This document shows positions 1 to 8,800 of a stretch of 23,104 nucleotides of DNA, piece after piece; within the stretch, counting starts at the first letter, position 1, and each line of letters opens with the position of its first letter. The position numbers were made by a program, and so were the translations under genes. The notes beneath the pieces are model-generated. The model was not told the origin of the DNA and searched no databases. It saw nothing but the letters and a program-made list of their open reading frames with translations. Origin of the DNA: Euryarchaeota archaeon UBA39 (GTDB lineage: Archaea; Thermoplasmatota; Poseidoniia; Poseidoniales; Thalassarchaeaceae); contig DAQW01000041.1 of the NCBI GenBank assembly GCA_002503045.1, forward strand, positions 2,225 to 25,328, in the 5' to 3' direction.

Positions 1-1353
1 CTAACAGGTCCTGTACCTTGGGATTGGGAACATGCCCTATGTTACGAAACGGTCAATTGTTTGGATTCCAGTCCTGATGTATTCTGTAAATCAGATTGGG
101 CGACTTGTATCAAGGTAGAGGTAGATGTTGATTTGTCTGGATTAAGAATATTGGAATTTAGTGGTGCTGTAGAAGCAGATATTGAGGCCTCTGTGAGGCT
201 TCATGTCCATCGTATAGGAGTTCCTGTTCAAGCAGATGAAATCGATATGTTAACCTTCGAATCGATTCCTTCTGATCTCATTCGACATGTAATCGCTATT
301 GGAGATAGGCGAGATGGAGGATTAATTGCAGGTCTTGGATTCAATACCGATATTCCAATTGGTGATGAAAACCATACGTTAGAAATTTCAAATTCAGGCT
401 TCCAGAATTTTTCTGTAGCCATATCAGATGAGATTTCTAGAACAATTGAACAAACGAATATTGACATTCAAGAAATGGTTGATGATGCTTCTGGAGATAT
501 TCAAGATCAGATTGAATCTCAAGATTTACCCTTAGAATTTAATGGAATACAGATAGATCTTTCAGGCATTCGATTGATTACTGAAATCGGTCAATTATCA
601 GAAGTTACAGGAAATGAATTGAGTGATCAGGACCCTATTGTCATTGGAGCATCTTTGGAGAAGATGACAGTTAGGTTGGGAATGAATGATAACAAGGAAT
701 TGGCCTTTATCACGTCCCCTGCCCAAGTATCAGCTAGACTCGCAGAATCTTTAGCAGCCTCATTCTTTGATTCAAGTGCAGCTAATACCGGGATGAGAGG
801 ATTTATCGTACCAAGTTTTGAGGAAGAGATTCCAGCAGTTGGAGAAAATGTCGAAGGCATGACGATTCGACCTAGTATCAAAATTGAATTGGGATTCCCT
901 CGAGGATTGGGTGTTTCTGAATTTTCTAGTTCGAATGGAAATGCTGAGGTCGAGGTAATCGATGGCCGTCAACATTTGACCTATATTCTACCTCTTTGCG
1001 ATTCAGATCCATGTGAAGAAACTACAGATAGAGTATCCTTAGGTTTTGTTTTAGGTTACCAATTTATTTTGATTGAACTGATGCCTTATTTGACGGTAAT
1101 TTTTGTATTAATCACTCTCCTAATTTTCCGAAGAAGTTCAAAGAGAGCAAGAAAGAGAAAGAAATTACTTGATGAGAAGAAGCGAGCAAAAATGGCTGTA
1201 CAGCAGAACACTGCTGAGGTTTTGTTGGATGACATGAATCTCCCTCCACCCGGTGGAGATTGGGAATCTGCAGGTGGATGGGGTCAGGACCCATGGGAAG
1301 ATCCGTTTGAGGATCCAGCAGAAGTGTATATGCAGGGTAGAAAAACCCGATAA
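1..1353 (+). CDS. Membrane-anchored surface protein, 5'-truncated by window edge
   Basis: The reading frame is open from base 1, with 20 codons ahead of the TTG at 61, so the gene starts outside the window and no start can be chosen here. About 450 residues are visible. I recognise no family in the ectodomain. It is acidic and Ile/Val-rich, with Cys residues near its visible start (in CKSDWATC) and a Cys pair near the membrane (CDSDPC). One hydrophobic segment at about 1084-1128 (LMPYLTVIFVLITLLIF) is followed at once by a basic stop-transfer cluster (RRSSKRARKRKK), so the ectodomain should face outside and the C-terminus inside. The tail of about 80 residues ends in a Trp/Asp/Gly/Pro-rich patch with WES, WGQ and PWEDPF. 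This plan matches the other surface proteins of the window. Its TAA stop is directly followed by the uvrC stop on the other strand. The topology is well supported; the function is unknown. Confidence 0.8.
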   Translation, partial: LTGPVPWDWEHALCYETVNCLDSSPDVFCKSDWATCIKVEVDVDLSGLRILEFSGAVEADIEASVRLHVHRIGVPVQADEIDMLTFESIPSDLIRHVIAIGDRRDGGLIAGLGFNTDIPIGDENHTLEISNSGFQNFSVAISDEISRTIEQTNIDIQEMVDDASGDIQDQIESQDLPLEFNGIQIDLSGIRLITEIGQLSEVTGNELSDQDPIVIGASLEKMTVRLGMNDNKELAFITSPAQVSARLAESLAASFFDSSAANTGMRGFIVPSFEEEIPAVGENVEGMTIRPSIKIELGFPRGLGVSEFSSSNGNAEVEVIDGRQHLTYILPLCDSDPCEETTDRVSLGFVLGYQFILIELMPYLTVIFVLITLLIFRRSSKRARKRKKLLDEKKRAKMAVQQNTAEVLLDDMNLPPPGGDWESAGGWGQDPWEDPFEDPAEVYMQGRKTR

Positions 1354-3051
1354 TCAATTTAGATGTTTGATGATTCTCTTCGCCATTTGATTTCCTATTC
1401 CAGGGACATTTTTCAGTTCTTCAAAAGTAGCATGATCAATTCCCTTTCTCCCACCAAAATGTCTCAATAGATTCTGAAGCTTCTTGGCACCTAATCCAGG
1501 TACATTTTCTAGAGGGTCTTTAATGGAAGTATGTGACCTTTTTTTACGATGAAATTTATTTACAAATCGATGTGCTTCGTCTCTTGCGAATGTGAAAAGC
1601 CTTCCTCGTCTATCCAAGATTATCGGTTCTTGATTTGGTAAGAATAGAGTCTCTTCTTTTTTTGCAAGTGCGGCATAATTAATTTCGTTTTCTAGATTTT
1701 TTGAAGTCAATAAATTCTTCATCATATTGAGATGTGTCTCTCCTCCATCTAAAAGAACCAAATCAGGCCATTCATTTTGTCTCTTAAGCCAACGTGAAAG
1801 AACTTCTTCCATCATTCGAAGATCATCCTTTGCTACTGTTTTAACTGTAAATGTTCGGTATTCTTTTTTCGAAGTTTTTCCTTTCCTTAAACTAATACAT
1901 GCGCCTACTCTTTCTTCGCCCTGAAGTTGAGCCATGTCGAAACACACCACATAATCTAGACTTTCAGCACCAATTAGTTTGACTGCATCTTCAACAGACA
2001 TTTTTTCGATATTGGTAGATGTTTTCCCAATATTCATTTCCACATGGAATTTAGCATTTGCATCTGCCATTGATCTAAGTTTAGCTAAATCCCCTCTTAG
2101 TGGAACTCGAATTTCTACTGCTCCGCCCCTACGGTCTGAAACCCATTGATTCATCCAATTTGAAACAGGAGATGGGACAAGGAGTCTTCTAGGAGGCTTC
2201 CTAGATGAGTAATGTTCACTCATCACTAAGGATACTGATTCTCCAATATCTCCTCTATGGATTAGTGGGTACTCAACTTGTCCCTGAATAATTCCATCCT
2301 TTGTATGTAGGATGACAATCATTCCTCTGTCTCCAACGGAATGGAATCCAACAGCGTCACAATCCTGATAGAACCTTGAATGAATGATTTGTTGAGAAAT
2401 AGTTTGTTGAACAGCAGCGATAAGATCTCTACTCTTTGCAGCTGCTTCGTATCGTAGATTTCTACTATGTTCATCCATCTCAGATTGTAAACTTTGAATC
2501 AGAATCGTTGCGTTCCCATCTAGAACTGATTTTACTGCATTAATTCGTAATTCATATCTTCCTTTATCTTCTGATTCAATGTATCCAAAAGGTAGGTTAT
2601 TTCTTTCATCTCGAATTCCAAAATGTCTTCGAAGAAGTTGAATCACTCTTTTTGCAGCACCTGCATCCGGAAATGGCCCCCATCTTGTTGCATCAGTTGG
2701 GGGGTGGCGAGAATACATAATTCGTGGAATTTCCTCTGATGTAATTGCAATAAATGGATATGATTTGTCATCTTTCAATAATGAATTATACCTCGGTTTA
2801 TGCTTTCTAATCAATTGCCGTTCCAACATTAATGCTTCACTCGGATTTTGAGTAACAATGTAATCTATGTAATCTGAATTTTCAACTAAATCGGGAATCA
2901 TTTGTCTGTCAGGATTTTTTGAGAAATATGATCGAATTCTTTCCTTAAGGATGGATGCTTTTCCAACATACATCACTGTCCCATCGATTTGTTTGAACAG
3001 GTATACGCCCGGTTTTGCCGGCAGATGCACATCGGCTCCATCTACGGGCAT
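1354..3051 (-). CDS. uvrC: UvrABC system protein C (excinuclease subunit C), lacking the [4Fe-4S] cysteines
   Basis: UvrC makes the 3' and 5' incisions around UvrB-bound lesions in nucleotide excision repair. The 565 residues are slightly short of the usual about 600. Visible in order: an N-terminal GIY-YIG nuclease domain (GVY at 15-17, YVG at 28-30, Arg38); a UVR-like UvrB-binding helix pair (NLRYEAAAKSRD); the C-terminal RNase H-like nuclease core (CFDMAQLQGE, then LVLLDGGETHL, then DEAHRFVNKFHRKKRS); and two helix-hairpin-helix DNA-binding motifs at the end (VPGLGAKKL, VPGIGNQMA). The four Cys that normally sit between the GIY-YIG and UVR parts are absent, and the protein has only three Cys, all elsewhere. 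The start is uncertain: ATG at 3051 fits family length, but an in-frame TTG at 3078 has AGGAGG at 3090-3085, six bases away. In-frame residues further upstream (to 3279) do not look like UvrC. No uvrA or uvrB is in view. The family call is secure. Confidence 0.95.
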   Translation of the reverse strand: MPVDGADVHLPAKPGVYLFKQIDGTVMYVGKASILKERIRSYFSKNPDRQMIPDLVENSDYIDYIVTQNPSEALMLERQLIRKHKPRYNSLLKDDKSYPFIAITSEEIPRIMYSRHPPTDATRWGPFPDAGAAKRVIQLLRRHFGIRDERNNLPFGYIESEDKGRYELRINAVKSVLDGNATILIQSLQSEMDEHSRNLRYEAAAKSRDLIAAVQQTISQQIIHSRFYQDCDAVGFHSVGDRGMIVILHTKDGIIQGQVEYPLIHRGDIGESVSLVMSEHYSSRKPPRRLLVPSPVSNWMNQWVSDRRGGAVEIRVPLRGDLAKLRSMADANAKFHVEMNIGKTSTNIEKMSVEDAVKLIGAESLDYVVCFDMAQLQGEERVGACISLRKGKTSKKEYRTFTVKTVAKDDLRMMEEVLSRWLKRQNEWPDLVLLDGGETHLNMMKNLLTSKNLENEINYAALAKKEETLFLPNQEPIILDRRGRLFTFARDEAHRFVNKFHRKKRSHTSIKDPLENVPGLGAKKLQNLLRHFGGRKGIDHATFEELKNVPGIGNQMAKRIIKHLN

Positions 3052-3084
3052 GTTGATGCGAGGAGTGTGGGGACTCAAGAACTC

Positions 3085-3090
3085 CCTCCT
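3085..3090 (-). promoter_or_regulatory. Shine-Dalgarno sequence pointing to a TTG start for uvrC
   Basis: On the minus strand AGGAGG lies six bases upstream of an in-frame TTG (3078-3076). That is ideal spacing for the archaeal/bacterial anti-SD, whereas the ATG at 3051 has no such motif at a suitable distance. If used, UvrC gains nine N-terminal residues and the gap to the divergent STAND gene shrinks to 25 bases. The motif is clear; its use is inferred. Confidence 0.45.
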
Positions 3091-3103
3091 TCCTGCTGAG
3101 GTC

Positions 3104-5254
3104 ATGGGGCTATCCCTCCGAGACCGACTTCTGAAGTTGCTTTGTGAGCAATCAGAGTCACTATCAAGTGCATGGGATGTGCCTCGTACAGCTTCATTAC
3201 CTGGTCTCAGTGAACGGTTAGGTGTAGTCCGGTCTGCCCTCCATGGGCACATAAAAATCCTCCAAGAAGATGGTTTCATTTTAACCCGACAAGCACATGT
3301 GATTGGAGGAGGTTCTCGTAAAAGAACAGTTATTCATCCAACAACTGAAGGGAGAAGAATTGCCTCCACATTTATTGAAGAAGAAAAATCAACAGAAGGG
3401 TCTCTCATTGGAAATCCTCCTTCTTTGGTTGAAATAGTGGGTCGAGAAGAAAGCATATCTTCTATTTCTGGAAGATTAGTTGAGGGTGAATCCATAATTT
3501 TGACTGGGCTCCCTGGAATCGGAAAAACTGCGTTCACTCGAAGTTTGGCCAATATATTGCTCCAAGATGGAAAGACGATTCGTTGGATGCGATTTGATTC
3601 TGATTCAGATGTCCCATTGTTTGGGCGAACAATTATTGGTGCAGATTCTCCAACTACTTCGGAAGCAATTGTGGGGATGCTACCTCCCGAAGATATCATA
3701 ATTCTTGATGAAATTCAAGAGGTTCATTCACGTCATTTGTCTAGTATAGTCAAACTTTGTAGTTCATTGATGGAAAGAGGAAATTGTATTCTTGTTTCTC
3801 GAGCGCCTGTACCTTCGGGATTAGTTGGCGAACCAATTCGAATTGAAGGATTATCTGTAGAATCAGCTAGGATGATATTAGGAGATAAAGTAGATGATGA
3901 GTTGGGATTAGAAATTGCTTCTGCATTGGGGGGTCATCCACTTGCTCTAGGTTTGTGGTCCCCCGATGATCCATTACCTACTGCTTCTGATGCAGTAATG
4001 TCCTTTGTTCAAGAAACAGTTCTTGATCATCTTGATTCTGAAGAAGAAAGAACATTTGATGAATTAGCTATTTCTCCTATTCCAATCGGAATTGACGAAA
4101 TTTCAGATTCTCACCGAATAGGAGATTTAGATGACCGAGCTCTCATCCGATGGCATTCTGATCTTATGGAAGGCCAGCATTTGATTGAGAATGTAAGAAA
4201 AGAATCTTGGTCCGATGAAGATAAACAAACTCTTCATTCTAACTTGGCAGATTGGTGGTCTTCACGTGAAGGTGCACGTGCTCGTCGTATCGAATTACAT
4301 CACAGGATAGGTGCTCAAGATTCGAACTTGCCCTCACTCCTTTTGTCCTCATTGGATTCGATAAATCACGAGATTCCATCTGCGGCTGCAATTCTTGTAG
4401 AAGAAGCACTGGAACAACATCCTGAGGAATCCTCATTACGTTCGGCAGCAGTTAGAATTGCTTTAGATCGTGCGGAATTAGATTTGGCCTTGAAACATAT
4501 TACAAAGTTAGAATCAAGTCCTGAAAAACGGTTATTAAATTCTCAATTATTGAGGATTGAAGGCGACTTGGGTCAAGCAAATGAAGAGGAGGAAATAGCA
4601 CTTTCAGAATTAGATGATGAGGGAAGACTTCGTTACGGTTTGTCAATAATTGTTCGAAAAATAGACGATCACATGCCAGGTATTTGGTCAAAAGAAGAAG
4701 CCATTTTATTGCTTGATGAATTGAATCAATTTGAGAGAAGTTTACCTTCTGAACACGAATTAACGCCTCCCATTAGAACGGCAGTATCTATTGCGCGCTT
4801 TAGGATTCATTTGGCATCTAATTCAATTATAGATGCGACCAAGGTGTTGGAACGTTTGACATCAATTGCAGGACCAAGAGATCCGATAGTACGTCGTCTA
4901 AGACTTCGATTAGATTGTGTAAATGCAGAAGAGAATGAAATTACATTACTTGCAGCAAGAATTGAGGCTGAACCAGATATCGTAGAAAGGTGTAGATTAC
5001 TACATTCATTGATTGATTCTCAAAGTGAATTATCTCCTGCGTTGATTGCTGCCTTTGAAAGATCACGACTTTCTCTATTACCTGAACATACAATTTCCGG
5101 TCGTCGTTTGTTGGCAGCTAGATGGAGAATAATTGCACGTATTGACGATAAAAATGCTATACACGCATTACGAGAATCAGTTCACCTTCACCTAATTTCT
5201 GGTTGTAGAAATGTTGCAGACAGACTTCTGGCAGATGCTCATCGATTAATATAA
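3104..5254 (+). CDS. Winged-helix DNA-binding STAND/AAA-type ATPase regulator
   Basis: A 716-residue predicted cytoplasmic protein that looks like a signal-transducing transcription regulator. Residues about 1-85 form a winged-helix domain: RDRLLKLL opens helix 1, SERLGVVRSALHGHIKILQ is the recognition part, and a wing (GGGSRKRTVIHPT) follows. A P-loop NTPase follows, with VGRE just ahead of it, Walker A GLPGIGKT at 135-142 and Walker B IIILDE ending near residue 203; Asp202 is the expected Mg2+/hydrolysis residue. A sensor-like ILVSRAP and a GGHPLAL motif follow, typical of STAND/NB-ARC-type ATPases. The C-terminal 350 or so residues are helical and rich in Leu/Glu/Ala, resembling a TPR-like solenoid for ligand or partner sensing. 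I chose ATG 3104 because the helix-turn-helix begins just after it. In-frame starts upstream (to 2951) would overlap uvrC and encode unlikely sequence. No SD lies at a proper distance, so translation may be leaderless. The target and ligand cannot be read from the sequence. Confidence 0.85.
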   Translation: MGLSLRDRLLKLLCEQSESLSSAWDVPRTASLPGLSERLGVVRSALHGHIKILQEDGFILTRQAHVIGGGSRKRTVIHPTTEGRRIASTFIEEEKSTEGSLIGNPPSLVEIVGREESISSISGRLVEGESIILTGLPGIGKTAFTRSLANILLQDGKTIRWMRFDSDSDVPLFGRTIIGADSPTTSEAIVGMLPPEDIIILDEIQEVHSRHLSSIVKLCSSLMERGNCILVSRAPVPSGLVGEPIRIEGLSVESARMILGDKVDDELGLEIASALGGHPLALGLWSPDDPLPTASDAVMSFVQETVLDHLDSEEERTFDELAISPIPIGIDEISDSHRIGDLDDRALIRWHSDLMEGQHLIENVRKESWSDEDKQTLHSNLADWWSSREGARARRIELHHRIGAQDSNLPSLLLSSLDSINHEIPSAAAILVEEALEQHPEESSLRSAAVRIALDRAELDLALKHITKLESSPEKRLLNSQLLRIEGDLGQANEEEEIALSELDDEGRLRYGLSIIVRKIDDHMPGIWSKEEAILLLDELNQFERSLPSEHELTPPIRTAVSIARFRIHLASNSIIDATKVLERLTSIAGPRDPIVRRLRLRLDCVNAEENEITLLAARIEAEPDIVERCRLLHSLIDSQSELSPALIAAFERSRLSLLPEHTISGRRLLAARWRIIARIDDKNAIHALRESVHLHLISGCRNVADRLLADAHRLI

Positions 5255-5488
5255 TCAGATTTGAGATCCGATTAGAGTTCGAGTATCTAATATTCCATCA
5301 ATAATCCTGATTTCTTCCATAATACACCGAGTTAAATCGGCTTCATCATCAGCTACAACTTTTACTAAGACATCAAATTCACCGAAGATTCCCCATCGTT
5401 GTTCTACCATGTCTATCTTCCCGATGGATTCTCTAACTTGAGTTTCTTTTCCAGTTTCTGTGGTAATAAGTACGAATCCTACTGCCAT
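5255..5488 (-). CDS. Stand-alone RAM domain protein (Lrp/AsnC effector-binding), copy 2
   Basis: A 77-residue protein that is entirely one RAM (regulation of amino acid metabolism) fold, the effector-binding half of Lrp/AsnC regulators, without any DNA-binding helix-turn-helix. Diagnostic features are the opening beta strand (AVGFVLITTE), a G-x-F/Y-D-V strand (FGEFDVLVKVVA), and the closing IDGILDTRTLI strand that matches the usual I..I.GV..T.T.. pattern. Related proteins assemble into dimers and octameric rings that bind amino acids or partner Lrp proteins. It is the second gene of a pair. The upstream gene's TAG stop touches the GGAGG of this gene, and the ATG follows seven bases later, so the two are probably translationally coupled. 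Its TGA stop directly abuts the stop of the STAND gene on the opposite strand. The specific ligand is unknown. Confidence 0.88.
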   Translation of the reverse strand: MAVGFVLITTETGKETQVRESIGKIDMVEQRWGIFGEFDVLVKVVADDEADLTRCIMEEIRIIDGILDTRTLIGSQI

Positions 5489-5495
5489 TTCATTT

Positions 5496-5500
5496 CCTCC
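5496..5500 (-). promoter_or_regulatory. Strong Shine-Dalgarno (GGAGG) for the second RAM gene
   Basis: GGAGG on the minus strand lies seven bases before the ATG at 5488 and immediately after the TAG stop (5503-5501) of the first RAM gene. The arrangement favours coupled translation and fixes the start of the downstream gene. Confidence 0.75.
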
Positions 5501-5734
5501 CTAGTAGTCAACTGTGATTAGTGTCTCAGTGTCTCGAATACCTTCGATTGTTCTGAATGTTCCCAAGAGAATTTTTGCAAGTTCTGTTGAATCCGCGGCT
5601 CCAATTCTAGCGATTAAATCATGTTCGCCATATAGGACATGAACCTCTAGAACACATTCTAAATCACTTAGTGCAAGATATACATCTCGCTCCATCCCTG
5701 GAACTGTTTTGATGAGGATAAAGGCCGTTCCCAT
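5501..5734 (-). CDS. Stand-alone RAM domain protein (Lrp/AsnC effector-binding), copy 1
   Basis: A 77-residue paralogue of the next gene, equal in length and alignable end to end: TAFILIKT opens strand 1, YGEHDLIARIGA is the middle strand, and IEGIRDTETLI closes the fold. No helix-turn-helix is encoded upstream in frame, so this is a stand-alone effector-binding protein and not a decayed Lrp. It likely forms homo- or hetero-oligomers, possibly with its neighbour, and senses an amino acid or a related metabolite. ATG 5734 is the natural start because the first beta strand begins at residue 3. It is the first gene of the pair and is divergent from the large beta-helix protein, with 111 bases between their starts. 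The family is well supported; the ligand is not inferable. Confidence 0.87.
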   Translation of the reverse strand: MGTAFILIKTVPGMERDVYLALSDLECVLEVHVLYGEHDLIARIGAADSTELAKILLGTFRTIEGIRDTETLITVDY

Positions 5735-5845
5735 CTTCTCTCAGTATTACGGGGAGCGGGACCCCCTTTGAACTATCCGTTCTTTGAGGAATTAATTGAA
5801 CGGGAGACCGCAGGGTTGATTCGTGTTCCGAAATGGTCACGACAT
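5735..5845. promoter_or_regulatory. Divergent intergenic region with central AT palindrome
   Basis: This 111-base gap separates the starts of the RAM operon (leftward) and the beta-helix surface gene (rightward), so it should hold both promoters. The only AT-rich core is a perfect palindrome AATTAATT at 5790-5797, about 55 bases from one start and 49 from the other. It could act as a TATA element in either direction, but no BRE or start site can be assigned. A G-run followed by a C-run at 5755-5766 could form a short hairpin. Confidence 0.3.
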
Positions 5846-8800
5846 ATGCACCGGCGGGCATCACTTCTTGTTGTCCTGTTCATGCTGGCTTCTGCATCAT
5901 CTGTAATCCCCTCATTTTCAAATGTTGAAGATACTATGGATTCCAATTTGGTTGCTAGTTCGAAAGCGGTAACAACTTGGAGCGGAGTTGTCCAACTCCA
6001 ATCATCATACACAGTTCAGTCTTCAGACGAATTAAGAGTACTTGCAGGAACTTCGATAGAGATGCCTATTGGATCGAGAATATATGTCGAAGGTAGGCTA
6101 ACTGTACTTGGTGAAGAGACATCCCCTGTAGTAATAATGTCTGGAATTTCAACCCAATCACATGAGGGTCTTCAATTCAATACTACGTCCAATAATAGAG
6201 GATCAGTAATCCGCAATTTGACAATTGATAATTCAGATTTCGGAGTTACAATATATGGTAGCAATCCATTTTTGGATAATCTAACAATTTTGGATCCTGA
6301 TTATGTTGGAGTAGATATGTTTAGTTCTGCAACTCCAGTCATAAAGAATCTTCATATCGATGAAGCCGGGCAAGATTTACATGGATTTTCATCCACTTGG
6401 AGATATGGGATCGGTCTTTCTGTGGGTGCAAGTTCTGCACCAGTAGTGACTGGTCTTCATGTCAATGATGCAATTACTAGAGGAGTGAATGTTTGGGGCG
6501 GTTCTGGAGGATTAATCCGTGATGTAAATATCCACAATATTACATTAGCTACTCAAGCGATTGCGACTGGTATATGGGTAGAAGATTCCATTCTTTTGTT
6601 TGAGAATGTTTCAGTAAATAGATCTGATCATGGAGTCTATGTTCGACATATTTCAGAATCGAGTACGACTAGACCGACATTCCGTGATTTAACAGTAGAG
6701 AATTCAATGTATGTTGGAATATTTGTTGAAAGATACAATCATTCTTTGTATAGTAATATTCCAATGAATGCTCAATTTGAAAACCTTGTTCTTAGGGGAA
6801 CAGGAGGCCCCAATTCCAAGGCACCGGGACAATGTACGGCTGCCCTGAATGTCAATACATCTGGGGTTTATCTTGAAAATAGTTTGATCGAAGAGAATGA
6901 TTGTATTGGATTTAGAGGTTATATGATGGGTCCATCTACAATAATAAATGGATTAACAATTCGAGATTCTGGTGATTCATCATCTAATGAAATACCACTT
7001 CAATCTGGATTTTACCTCCGATCTGCCAATTGGGCACCAACCATAGATGACCTCGAGGTCTCAGGTTCAATAGGTGCTGGAATTCATTTAATGAAATCGA
7101 GTCTTCGAGGTTCCAATTGGAATGTCCACAACAATTCAGGTATTGGTTTACATATTCAAGAATCTCACCCAGAGATTGAGGGTCTTGAATCAACAGATAA
7201 TGGTCTGAATGGCGTATTTGTTTATGATTCAAGCAACGTATTGTTAGTAAATGCCTCGTCTTCTAGAAATGGTGCCAACGCTACAGAGATTTCTGAAGGT
7301 GTTGGATTTCTTTATCATGAATCGAATACACTTACTGCAAACACCAAAGATGTAACTTGTAGGACCTGTTCGAGTATCGATGATGCTCAAGGAGGGGTGA
7401 TGGCCCAAGATAGCATAGATCTTGTTTTGGAAAATCATACAATTTCTCTTCCTTCTGGAGTTGGTCCTGCAATTAGTATTGATAATTCTGGAATAACATT
7501 TCCAGGTGTTGTATCGATAAGAGGGATGAGTATCTATCAAGACGAATCATCATCTCAAGCGGTTGTAATTTCATCCTCGGACGCCATCATTGAGGATTTG
7601 GTACTTTCTGGAAATCATACAGGAATTATTTGGTCAGGGGTTGGGTCATCTGGTTTGAATTCTTATCTAAATAATTCAATTCTTTCAGGGCAAAATTGTC
7701 TTTTGTTAAGCAACCATGCAAATCTAACAATTCATTCTCCAGATTATACCTCTTGTAGTGGAGGTTTCACGGTACAATCTTCCAAGATTTCTTTTGTAGA
7801 TGCCCCTGATGCTAGTGGTTTACAACTTACTCAACCTGGTTTGGCACAGACAAATTTGGTACAATGGATTTCTTCCGGTACACCTCCTTCAATCAATCAA
7901 GGAGGAGTAGCTCAATTTGATGTAATGTGGATGATACATGTTTGGTCAGTAAATCAGAATGGATTTGGATTACCATATTCAGTAGTAAATCTATCATTTG
8001 ATCAAATTGAAAATCCAATTCAGCATACAGTTCCTTATGCAGGAAATTCTGTTTTGGGTCCTTTTGTTGGCACTAGAACTACATCTCAAGGAACTACAAA
8101 CGTGAATCAGTTTTGGACTGGATGTGAATATTCATCCAATAGAAATGATACTGGTCCAGAACTACTTGACATGGATAAAACATCAATTTGTGAGATTCAA
8201 TTACCTGACCAACCTCCTCTAATCCTATGGTCTACTCCTATCGATGAACAGTTATTCCCCTCAGGAGGTGAAGTGATTTTCAACGCTTCAGAAACGTGGG
8301 ATCTTGAAAATCAAGATTTAACATATTCTTGGACCAGTAGCTTGGATGGAAATCTTGTCGCATCTTGTCTTCAAGGAACAACAACTGGGGACAATAAATC
8401 ATATTTTATTGCAAATAATCAGAGTTCTGGATGTTTATCTGATGGTACTCATGATATCACTCTAGAGGTATGTGATACTTCCAATAATTGTGCCTCTGAA
8501 ATCAGAAGAATAGAATTAACCAACCTCCCTCCTTCAATTTCGGTTGTATTGGACCCATCTGCCGATGTGACAAATAGAATATTATTGTCAAGAACTCAAA
8601 TTCTTCACATCAATGCTAGTGCTTCTATTGATCCAGAGAATCAACCATTCCAAACCAGTTTAGATGTTTCTTTTTCTGAATGGGCTGATGATCCAGGAGA
8701 TTGTTCAACTCCAAATTGCTCTCTGGAATACAATGTTTCTTTCGAAGATTCACCAAATGCTGTTTTTGATTTAACATTTGTAATTGGTGATGGCCTCAAT

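Noticed and set aside
61..1353. TTG at 61 as a true gene start
   Set aside because: The frame is open to base 1 and the residues before 61 are similar in composition to those after, with a Cys that fits the ectodomain; the gene is simply cut by the window edge.
2515..2640. Frameshift or assembly error as the cause of the missing UvrC cysteines
   Set aside because: The reading frame continues smoothly and aligns in length with the family from the GIY-YIG part to the UVR helix; only the Cys-bearing sequence is replaced. An error cannot be fully excluded without relatives.
5255..5734. RAM genes as remnants of full Lrp/AsnC regulators
   Set aside because: Each starts exactly at the first RAM strand, the second has its own strong SD, lengths are identical, and no decayed helix-turn-helix is seen upstream.
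5768..5845. TTG 5768 as the start of the beta-helix protein
   Set aside because: It adds 26 residues ahead of a complete signal peptide that begins at ATG 5846.
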